Positions 46,816 to 54,114 of a DNA stretch of 54,114 nt are shown here, piece by piece. Origin of the DNA: Bacteroidales bacterium. Its GTDB lineage: Bacteria; Bacteroidota; Bacteroidia; Bacteroidales; UBA10428. The first letter of the stretch is position 1. Each line of letters opens with the position of its first letter. The position numbers and the translations under genes are program-made. Below the pieces are notes generated by a model. It ran no database searches. It was given only the letters and a program-made list of their open reading frames with translations, and was not told the origin of the DNA. The stretch is from positions 1-54,114 of the forward strand of contig JAFGGU010000048.1 of the NCBI GenBank assembly GCA_016930375.1, read 5' to 3'.

Positions 46816-48936
46816 ATGAAAAAATCTATCCCTATAAAAGGTCAGTTACTAATATTCCTTGCTCTGCTTTTTTGGTTGCCGGTTGCAGTAAATGCCCAAT
46901 TGACGCTGCCCGATATCCCAAGCAACAGTGAGTTTGCCAGCCGGTTTGAACTGAGCACCGAAATGGTTTTCAGGGTGAAAAAAGGCGAAACCTATATGCC
47001 CAACGGAGCGCTGATTGCTTACATCAATGGAGAAATCAGAGGTGCACAAACCACTTCGGTGATTTTTCCATCCACGGGAATTAAAGTTTACAAAATTATG
47101 GTTTTCAATGATAATGCTTCTGGTGACTTAATCAGATTTAAATTCTACAATATTGTCACCGAAAAAATTTATGATGTCGAAGAGGTTTGCGAATTTGTTC
47201 CCAATCTGGTTCCTGATTATGCGAATCCGATAATCCTTAATGCACGTAATCAGGTAATAGTGCAAACAAATCCTTTGGGCCGCAGCTTCTCTGTGGATGG
47301 AGTAACCTATAATTCCTCACAAACTTTTACCTGGATTACAGGGAGCTCCCACATGATCGGTACAAGCTCACCACAGGGGACAGGAGGAACTCGTTATGTC
47401 TGGCAAAACTGGAATGATGGAGGAGCGATTGGCCATACTGTAACAGTACCCGAGGGAACAACAACATACACCGCTGATTTCTTGACTCAAAATCTGCTCA
47501 CAACATCAGTTTCACCTTCCTCATACGGAAGCATTGCTGTAAATCCAACGTCGCCCGACGGATATTACAACAGTGGGACCTCGGCTGAACTTAGGGCAGT
47601 AGCAAACTCAGGCTATGTGTTCTACTCCTGGCAGGGTGATCTTGCAGGGATGACCAATCCCCAATCGATTGTTATGAGTGCTCCAAGGTATGTCACAGCG
47701 GTATTTTCAGAGATTACAGAGCAATCCATCAACCTTACTGAAGGATGGAATATCTTCTCCTTGAACGTTACGCCCGAAAATGTTTCCATGATGAACATCC
47801 TCCAGCCCTTGATCTCTGAGGGCAGCCTGATCAAGGTGCAGGATGAGACCGGTGCCGCCATTGAGCCTATGCCGCTTGATATGGGATGGATCAACAATAT
47901 TGGGAACTGGAGCATGACTGAAGGATACAAGATCAGGGTGAACCAAACGACAAACCTTGCAATTTCTGGTACGACCATCAGCGAACCGGTAGACATTGGA
48001 TTGCTCACCGGCTGGAACATTATCGGTTACCCTGCCCCGGCCCCGCAAAACGCCATGGATGTCCTGGATGAGCTTATTGCTTCCGGCAGCCTGATGAAGG
48101 TCCAGGATGAAACCGGCGCCGCCATCGAACCCATGCCGTTTGAACTGGGCTGGATCAACAACATCGGCAATTTCGAACCAGGTGAAGGTTATAAAGTGCG
48201 GGTATCTTCGGATGATGTTCTTACCATCACACCCTCCGGCACCGGCGGTTTGAAAACAACCCGGCCGTTCAGTGCTGACCCGGTGCATTTTAAAACAACC
48301 TGGGAGGGCAATGGCTATGACCACATGAATGTTTATCTCACCATTGCAGATAACGAGGAATCATCACTGCAACCCGGTGATGAGATTGCGGTATACGACG
48401 GCGATCATTGTGTCGGCGCTGTTAAGATCGGGAATCAGGATGTCTACTCCCTGTTTGTAACAGCCGATGATCCCACCACCGACGTAAAAGATGGTTTCAC
48501 TGCCGGTAACAGCATGACATTCAGGATATGGAATGAATCCATGAGTAACGAAATCCCGATAGGATCCATTGAATACCTGAATGGCTATTCCGGTGTATTT
48601 GAACCCATGGGTACCACGGCAGCCATATTGGACTTAGGGAATACGGTACCTGGTGCCGGCATAACTTCCCTGGGAGACAATTACCCGAATCCCTTCAACC
48701 TGGAAACCACCATACCATTTACCATCGGAGAAAAAACTAAGGTTGACCTTTCCATCTATGATGTGCTTGGACAAAGGCTGGCCACATTGGTCAACAGCAC
48801 CAGGGAAGCAGGTTCCTATGAAATTACCTGGGACGGTTCCGATAACCGCCAGGAAAAACTGAAACCGGGAGTTTATTTCTGCAGGATGGTGGCTGGAAAT
48901 AAGGCACTGGTGAAAACGATTGAAGTGATTGATTAG
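46816..48936 (+). CDS. Exported InlB-B-repeat-like protein with B-B-A-T9SS cassette
   Basis: ATG at 46816 is preferred to 46756, which would overlap the previous gene and place 20 residues before the signal peptide (MKKSIPIKGQLLIFLALLFW...NAQ). The protein has 707 residues. Residues 30-145 look like a far-diverged A module (NGALIAYINGEIRG in place of GDEIAVYDGDxCVG, then RFKFYNIVTEKI). Residues 149-300 resemble bacterial InlB B-type repeats (GSIAVNPTSPDG, LRAVANSGYVFYSWQGD, MSAPRYVTAVF). The duplicated B module (307-479), A module (490-602) and T9SS sorting domain (615-707) follow. The 3' part is almost identical to that of the subtilase gene. It lies 10 bp after the previous gene, in the same operon behind promoter copy 3. 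Confidence 0.9.
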   Translation: MKKSIPIKGQLLIFLALLFWLPVAVNAQLTLPDIPSNSEFASRFELSTEMVFRVKKGETYMPNGALIAYINGEIRGAQTTSVIFPSTGIKVYKIMVFNDNASGDLIRFKFYNIVTEKIYDVEEVCEFVPNLVPDYANPIILNARNQVIVQTNPLGRSFSVDGVTYNSSQTFTWITGSSHMIGTSSPQGTGGTRYVWQNWNDGGAIGHTVTVPEGTTTYTADFLTQNLLTTSVSPSSYGSIAVNPTSPDGYYNSGTSAELRAVANSGYVFYSWQGDLAGMTNPQSIVMSAPRYVTAVFSEITEQSINLTEGWNIFSLNVTPENVSMMNILQPLISEGSLIKVQDETGAAIEPMPLDMGWINNIGNWSMTEGYKIRVNQTTNLAISGTTISEPVDIGLLTGWNIIGYPAPAPQNAMDVLDELIASGSLMKVQDETGAAIEPMPFELGWINNIGNFEPGEGYKVRVSSDDVLTITPSGTGGLKTTRPFSADPVHFKTTWEGNGYDHMNVYLTIADNEESSLQPGDEIAVYDGDHCVGAVKIGNQDVYSLFVTADDPTTDVKDGFTAGNSMTFRIWNESMSNEIPIGSIEYLNGYSGVFEPMGTTAAILDLGNTVPGAGITSLGDNYPNPFNLETTIPFTIGEKTKVDLSIYDVLGQRLATLVNSTREAGSYEITWDGSDNRQEKLKPGVYFCRMVAGNKALVKTIEVID
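47735..48936 (+). repeat. Cassette B-B-A-T9SS, copy nearly identical to 44350-45573
   Basis: Partner of the copy at the end of the subtilase gene. Similarity is strongest in the second B module and the sorting domain, and weaker in the first B module, so the recent exchange did not cover the whole cassette evenly. Confidence 0.85.
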
Positions 48937-49029
48937 TTTTCAATAGGTTTTCAACAGCTTCAACAAAGTGAGATTATGTTGATACTGTCAGTCAGTAACT
49001 TACACATACTCTCACAGTGGTATTCCTTT

Positions 49030-49093
49030 AAAAATACCACTTTAGGTGTATTGATACATTGTATTACAAATATTACTTTTATGACCGACCCTT
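49030..49093 (+). promoter_or_regulatory. Locus promoter, copy 4
   Basis: The 26-bp element (49030-49055) has one base change from copy 1 (TTTAGG for TTTGGG). TACTTTTAT is at 49074-49082 with the same 20-bp spacing, and CGACCCTT at 49086-49093. The leader to ATG 49314 is about 228 nt. It keeps the GACCTGAAC and CCTAACC strings of copy 3 but lacks the clear CTTTCA/TGAAAG stem. The 377-bp gap shows no terminator I can name. Confidence 0.8.
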
Positions 49094-49313
49094 AATCCTG
49101 ACCTGAACAATGACCTAACCTGCATTCCCACATGGTGCTTCAAAAATTGCACATTCTCACAAATGATGGTTTTCTGATATTGGGTCCTTTCAATCAAATC
49201 ACCCGACGTCAAAATTACTTTGTTGGGCTCTATTATACCCATCATGTTTCTTATTGTTGCTCTGAATTTTACTTTCCTGAATCCGTATGAATAACTCAAA
49301 ACCCCATAATCCC

Positions 49314-52300
49314 ATGAAGCGAATTATACTTGCTGTTGCCACAGTGTTGATTAACCTTGGCATTGGGCTCTCACAAACCCATTTCACCGTTGTTTACCCC
49401 GGGTACGGAACAGAACAAATGAATTTTTATGCCTGGACGGGCAGCAATATTGATGGAACCGCATTGCAAACCGGTGATGAAGTTGCCGTTTTTGACGGCA
49501 CATATTGTGTCGGTGTTGCCGTATTTGAAGGCACCTGGCCGCTTTCGGTCCCTGCTTCAAAAGATGATCCTGTGACACCAGGCGTGACGGATGGATACAT
49601 AATCGGGCATACAGCAACCTTTAAAATGTGGGATGCCAGTGCAGGTGTGGAGATTACAGACATTGAGTTGACCATGGTGGGTGGTTCGCTTACATTTGAT
49701 CCCGGAACCTCAGCCTTTGTTATTCTTGCCGGCACATCACCGGCGCAAACCAATACGGCTCCGGTGGTCAGCTCAATCGGAAACAGAAGTGTCGGCGAAG
49801 GTAATCCCTTTTCCGGGATTTCCCTGGATGGTTATGTCACGGATGCTGAAACACCCGATGAAAATATCATATGGACTTTTTCAGGTAACACAGACCTTTC
49901 CATAACGGTTACTGACAGGATCGCATGGATCACTCCCATTGATGAGAACTGGAATGGCAGCGAAACGATCACCTTCACAGCAACGGATGATGATCCTGTC
50001 AATCCCCTATTTGATTCAGAAAGTGCCGTATTTACCGTTACTGCTGTGAATGATGCTCCGGTAATTACCGGACAAATGGTTCTGTCGGTTAATGAAGACA
50101 ATGACCTTGTTCTCACTCCGGCTAATTTCACCATAACAGATGTGGATAATCCCACGGGACCTTTTACCCTTACTGTGAATACCGGCGCTAATTATACCAG
50201 GACCGGCACAACCATCAGACCTTCCTTGAATTATAATGGAACACTTACGGTACCTGTCACAGTAAGCGACGGAAGCGCTTCAAGTGACGTTTATGGTGCA
50301 ACTGTAGCAGTCAATCCTGTCAATGATTACCCGAATTTCGTTTCCACTCCGGGTGTTGTTACCATCAATGTCGGGGATGCTTACTCCTTTACTTTTACAG
50401 CTGCTGATGTGGACGGAGACCCTATTACCTGGTCCGCTGAGAACCTGCCCGGTTGGTTGAGTTTTAATACCGAAACACATGTGGTTTCCGGCACTCCGCA
50501 AAGCGGCGATGCAGGAGATTATACATACACGATATATCTGGATGACGGACATGACCCGGTTCATTCTTTTTTTCTTATTCATGTATTGGATGTCAACAGC
50601 GCGCCGGAGGTTTCCGGCATACCCAATCAGAGCACACCTGAGGGAAGTAACTTCAGTACCATTGTGTTGGATGATTATGTAACCGACGATCATACACCGG
50701 ATGCTGCTATCTCCTGGAGTTACTCGGGAAATTCCAATCTCTCGGTTTCCATTGTGGATCGTGTAGCTACCATTACCAATACCAATCCCGACTGGAATGG
50801 CAGTGAAACCATTACTTTTACAGCCACCGATGATGATGCCACGCCGCTCTCGGGTTCCGATAATGCCATTTTCACAGTATCACCCGTTAACGATGCTCCG
50901 GTCTTTACATCAACTCCAATCACATCAGCAAGTTCAGGTTCACTTTATTCATATACAGTTGCAGCCAGTGATGTGGATTTGGACAATCTGACCTTCGAAG
51001 CAGTCGTTCTGCCTGCCTGGCTAACCTTTGATCCTGCAACAAAGATTTTATCAGGAACCCCGGATAACAGTCACGTGGGAAACGCTTACAATGTAACTAT
51101 TCGCGTAACAGATGGTCTGATTCCGGTAAACCAGGAATTTGTAATTACAGTTTCAGGATCAAATAACAATCTCGCATTCACATCAGCAACCCAGACCATC
51201 TTTACAACATTCCCTTCTTCCACAATTACTCTTGAAGTTCAAAATCCTTCGGGAGATCCGGTGAATGTAGATTCAGACGTTACCATACAGCTGTCAACTA
51301 CTTCGGCCACCGGCACATTCTCGATGAACAAGGAAAGCTGGGCAAGCATTACCACAGTAATCATACCTGCCGGATCACATGCTGTCAGTTTCTATTATAA
51401 GGACAATACGGTTGGCACGCCGACGGTTACAGCTTCTGAAAGTCCGGACATGGGATGGACGGATGCGACACAGCAGTTTAACGTGGAATTATCTTCTTTG
51501 TCTCATACCATACATTCAGTTGGAGGTTCAGTCAGAACATCGTTAAATACAGTACCTCTTAATGGTGAGATGACATTCAGTGCCTATATCACTTCAAGAC
51601 CAACAGAAATTCTTACCCAATCCTCAGCCGGATGTGCATATTCAGGTGGATATTGGTGGGTACAATGTTCCACATTACCCACTGGTTGGGCCGCAGGAGA
51701 AACCATGAATATAAGTTTTACAGATGCAGGAAGCGGTGAAGTAGGTTTTATTTCAATTACCTTAAGTAATAATCCTTCAGATAATGCCGGACTTGTAACA
51801 CTTTCCGCATTACAATCTCCGGTTATAACAGGCGTTCTGCCGATTAATGGGAATGATCTCCAGTTAACTTGGGAGCAGTTGCTCGGCTCAATAACTTACA
51901 AGGTATATAGGGACACTGTTGCATTTTTTTCACCTGATAAAATCAATGGAACAAACAGGATTGCTTCAAATATTATTGATCAGGAGCCTGGCACATTAGG
52001 GGTTCAATGGACTGATCTTGATATTGTTGGAAATGCAAGCAAGAATTATTTCTATATTGTTACTGCAAATGTTGGTGCTTTTGAAAGTGGCAATTCATCA
52101 ACTGTTGGTAAATTTGATTTTACCCTGATAACCACCCCATCCACCGATTTCAATGAAATTGCGCTTCCTTTAAATTTTAGCAATGTAACAAATGCTTCAG
52201 AACTGTTAAGTATTGTACCAGGATGCAATTCAGTTGGACGTTGGAATGCAGCTACTCAAGGATATGATCAGTATATATCATTCATTCCGCCATCGAACTT

Positions 52301-53270
52301 CTCAATTGAAATGGGATACCCTTATTATGTTAATGTAACATATGATGCTGTATTTACACTGACAGGTGAGATTGTAGAACCCACCTTCAATCTTATTACT
52401 ACACCCTCAACAGATTTCAACGAAGTAATGCTTACACTTGATAAAACTGAAATTAAAACCGCATCAGAATTGATGGCGGATATTCCGAATTGTAACAGCA
52501 TCGCCAAATGGAATGCAAGTACACAAGGCTCGGATCAATATTTATCCTTTATCCCGCCGTCCAATTTTGGAGTACGAGTTGGTTATCCCTATTATGTAAA
52601 TGTCAGTGAAAACACTATCTGGCCTATGGTTAGTGGAGGTAAAAAGAACGCTCTTTTTGCTGATAACCATAACATGAAAGAATGTGCCCCACACCTGATA
52701 TGGGGAAAATTAGTTATCAATGATCATGGTATAATCGAAAGTGAAATTAGCTATAGTGCACATAAAATAGGAAAACCAGAGGAAAGCATAAACAATCAAT
52801 CTGCTGGATGTTTCATAAAGGAGGGCTACTGGATAGTTCAATGCCATTCATTTGCTTCAGGCTGGAAAGCTGGTGATATAATAAAAGTGGTGTTTTCAAA
52901 TAAAAGCGGTTTGCAACTTGACGAAGTGGAAGTTGTGCTTACCAATGAGCCTGCAGATGCCGGAAAAGATATTATTATAGATGAAACATCGGCTGGTTAT
53001 CTTTTATCTCAAAACACACCTAATCCATTTACAGATTATACAATTATCCATTACCAGATCCCGCAAGACGGGTTTGTTGAGATTGAAGTGTATGGTATAA
53101 CCGGTGAAAAACATAGAACACTGGTTAATGATTACAAACCCGCAGGTAGTTATGAAGTCATGTGGAATGGCCAGGATAATCATGGCAATACTTTATCAAA
53201 GGGAATGTATATCTACATTTTAAAAAGCAATAAAACCCTGTTGATGAAAAAATCAGTATTAATGAGGTAA
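49314..53270 (+). CDS. Exported cadherin/He_PIG-type adhesin-like protein with T9SS sorting domain
   Basis: ATG at 49314 (MKRIILAVATVLINLGIGLSQ, signal peptide) is chosen over 49287; 1318 residues. Domains: A module at the N-terminus (22-140), cadherin-like (148-246), second cadherin-like type (247-338), He_PIG-like Ig domain (340-430, GTPQSGDAGDYTYTI), cadherin-like (430-528), He_PIG-like (528-618), beta domain (619-730), C module (731-833, SVGGSV...SSAGCAYSGGYWWVQC), FnIII-like region, a duplicated LITTPSTDFNE module (938-1110) that resembles B modules in plan, a second C module (1126-1220), and a T9SS sorting domain of a different subtype (1230-1318, NTPNPFTDYT). This sorting domain is unlike those of the left genes. 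Cell adhesion or matrix role is inferred from cadherin-like repeats. Confidence 0.9.
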   Translation: MKRIILAVATVLINLGIGLSQTHFTVVYPGYGTEQMNFYAWTGSNIDGTALQTGDEVAVFDGTYCVGVAVFEGTWPLSVPASKDDPVTPGVTDGYIIGHTATFKMWDASAGVEITDIELTMVGGSLTFDPGTSAFVILAGTSPAQTNTAPVVSSIGNRSVGEGNPFSGISLDGYVTDAETPDENIIWTFSGNTDLSITVTDRIAWITPIDENWNGSETITFTATDDDPVNPLFDSESAVFTVTAVNDAPVITGQMVLSVNEDNDLVLTPANFTITDVDNPTGPFTLTVNTGANYTRTGTTIRPSLNYNGTLTVPVTVSDGSASSDVYGATVAVNPVNDYPNFVSTPGVVTINVGDAYSFTFTAADVDGDPITWSAENLPGWLSFNTETHVVSGTPQSGDAGDYTYTIYLDDGHDPVHSFFLIHVLDVNSAPEVSGIPNQSTPEGSNFSTIVLDDYVTDDHTPDAAISWSYSGNSNLSVSIVDRVATITNTNPDWNGSETITFTATDDDATPLSGSDNAIFTVSPVNDAPVFTSTPITSASSGSLYSYTVAASDVDLDNLTFEAVVLPAWLTFDPATKILSGTPDNSHVGNAYNVTIRVTDGLIPVNQEFVITVSGSNNNLAFTSATQTIFTTFPSSTITLEVQNPSGDPVNVDSDVTIQLSTTSATGTFSMNKESWASITTVIIPAGSHAVSFYYKDNTVGTPTVTASESPDMGWTDATQQFNVELSSLSHTIHSVGGSVRTSLNTVPLNGEMTFSAYITSRPTEILTQSSAGCAYSGGYWWVQCSTLPTGWAAGETMNISFTDAGSGEVGFISITLSNNPSDNAGLVTLSALQSPVITGVLPINGNDLQLTWEQLLGSITYKVYRDTVAFFSPDKINGTNRIASNIIDQEPGTLGVQWTDLDIVGNASKNYFYIVTANVGAFESGNSSTVGKFDFTLITTPSTDFNEIALPLNFSNVTNASELLSIVPGCNSVGRWNAATQGYDQYISFIPPSNFSIEMGYPYYVNVTYDAVFTLTGEIVEPTFNLITTPSTDFNEVMLTLDKTEIKTASELMADIPNCNSIAKWNASTQGSDQYLSFIPPSNFGVRVGYPYYVNVSENTIWPMVSGGKKNALFADNHNMKECAPHLIWGKLVINDHGIIESEISYSAHKIGKPEESINNQSAGCFIKEGYWIVQCHSFASGWKAGDIIKVVFSNKSGLQLDEVEVVLTNEPADAGKDIIIDETSAGYLLSQNTPNPFTDYTIIHYQIPQDGFVEIEVYGITGEKHRTLVNDYKPAGSYEVMWNGQDNHGNTLSKGMYIYILKSNKTLLMKKSVLMR

Positions 53271-53328
53271 TCTCTATTGAAAAACAGCCTGAACAAATAA
53301 ATGTGTGATTAATCTAAATTGACCTGAA

Positions 53329-54114
53329 ATGAAAACTTACATCCCTTTAAAAAGGCAAGTGATTCTCTTTATTACAGTTGTTATCTTTATATTGGTAACT
53401 CCTTTGGTACAAGCAGGTACCATGCATTCTGTCGGAGGGACTGTAAAATATTCCGATAATAGCTCCCCTTCTACAGTAACTTTTACTGCTTATATTTTAG
53501 GTCGTTCAGGAGAAATACTCACTCAAAGTTCACCAGGGTGTAATTACGTTATTTATTTTGGAACTGGCTATTATCAGGTACAGGTAGGAAGTTTCCCCAC
53601 GGATTGGATTGCAGGAGATATTTTGCATGTAGATTTGAGTGATGGTTTAGGAGGGAATGTCTCAGGAGAAGTTACCTTAACAAATGCTCCAGGTGAAGCG
53701 CTTGATCTAGTTATCAGTTCGGCAGTTACCAACACGACCCCCATTGTTTCCGATATTCCAGGACAAACTTTACCGGAAGGAAGTTCTTTTGCTACCATAA
53801 ATCTGGATGATTATGTTTCGGACAATGAAACCTCTGATGCCAATATTGCCTGGACTTTTTCAGGCAATTCCAGTTTGAGCGTTTCTATTGTAAATCGCGT
53901 TGCAACCATTACCACTCCCGGTAATGAATGGAATGGCAGTGAGACAATAACCTTCATTGCCACGGATGATGATGCGACTGATCCGCTTTCAGACTCGGAC
54001 GATGCAACATTCGCAGTTACGGCTGTTAACGATCCGCCTTCGATAACCGGACAGGTTACCCTCACCACTACCGAGGATACACCTCTCACCCTTGCGGCTG
54101 CCAACTTCACCATT
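53329..54114 (+). CDS. Exported C-module/cadherin-like protein, cut by window edge
   Basis: The frame from ATG 53329 stays open to the right edge, giving 262 codons. A signal peptide (VILFITVVIFILVTPLVQA core) is followed by a C module (about 32-125: MHSVGGTV, SSPGCNY, YYQVQVGSFPTDWIAGD). A cadherin-like domain comes next (about 127-235, PEGSSFATINLDDYVSDNET, WNGSETITFIATDDDATDP) and a second type begins (VNDPPSITGQV). The order cadherin then 'ITGQ' domain repeats that of the upstream gene, so the two are paralogues. It starts 58 bp after that gene without a terminator and is probably co-transcribed from promoter copy 4. A C-terminal sorting domain is expected beyond the window but cannot be seen. 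Confidence 0.88.
   Translation, partial: MKTYIPLKRQVILFITVVIFILVTPLVQAGTMHSVGGTVKYSDNSSPSTVTFTAYILGRSGEILTQSSPGCNYVIYFGTGYYQVQVGSFPTDWIAGDILHVDLSDGLGGNVSGEVTLTNAPGEALDLVISSAVTNTTPIVSDIPGQTLPEGSSFATINLDDYVSDNETSDANIAWTFSGNSSLSVSIVNRVATITTPGNEWNGSETITFIATDDDATDPLSDSDDATFAVTAVNDPPSITGQVTLTTTEDTPLTLAAANFTI

Noticed and set aside
11813..49093. The 26-bp element as a mobile-element end or attachment site
   Set aside because: All four copies have the same orientation, lie only before genes, carry a fixed-spacing promoter box, and no transposase or integrase is seen.
35644..54114. Diversity-generating retroelement acting on the LRR or adhesin genes
   Set aside because: No reverse transcriptase, template repeat or accessory gene is visible in the window.

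Overview
The window looks like a Bacteroidota (Bacteroidetes) chromosome. It carries a complete-order Na+-translocating NADH:quinone reductase operon, a DUF5103-type plug protein of the type IX secretion system (T9SS), many exported proteins ending in a T9SS type A sorting domain (GDNYPNPF motif), FISUMP domains, and promoters with a TAnnTTT-type -7 box and a TTG near -33. No tRNA, rRNA, CRISPR array, transposase or phage gene was seen.

Region 1 (1-7134, minus strand): nqrA-B-C-D-E-F, with nqrF running off the left edge. It is preceded in the same likely transcript by a DoxX-type membrane protein fused to a TIM-barrel-like domain, which carries a motif resembling the covalent-FMN site of NqrB/NqrC. 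A 121-bp AT-rich divergent region (7135-7255) separates it from Region 2.

Region 2 (7256-11799, plus strand): a T9SS plug protein, a lipoprotein GH2 glycosidase, and a PAS-LuxR transcription regulator without a receiver domain.

Region 3 (11800-54114, plus strand): about 42 kb of exported multidomain proteins, two of them giant (4084 and 3309 residues). Six end in nearly the same cassette: a duplicated GWN module (here called B), a 'GNGxDHMN...PGDEI...DG..CVG' module (here called A), and a T9SS sorting domain. Their N-terminal parts differ: LamG, Kre9-like domains, eight 207-residue repeats, beta-helices, CBM9-like domains, seven-bladed Reg_prop propellers, FISUMP, thrombospondin type 3 repeats, a subtilase with three 375-residue LRR-Ig units, and InlB-B-like repeats. 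Two further genes at the right carry cadherin/He_PIG-like domains and a small recurring domain (here called C) for which I know no name.

The most notable observation is regulatory. Four transcription units of Region 3 (genes at 12098, 27520, 45891 and 49314) begin with almost the same 64-bp promoter: a dyad AATAC-N10-GTATT overlapping the TTG, then exactly 20 bp to TAnnTTTAT, then CGACCCTT. The first copy lies 13 bp after the PAS-LuxR gene, whose product is the obvious candidate to bind it. I read Region 3 as a co-regulated set of surface or secreted adhesin/enzyme proteins with interchangeable N-terminal parts on a shared export-and-anchoring cassette. The shared architecture and promoter are seen in the sequence; the function is inferred.
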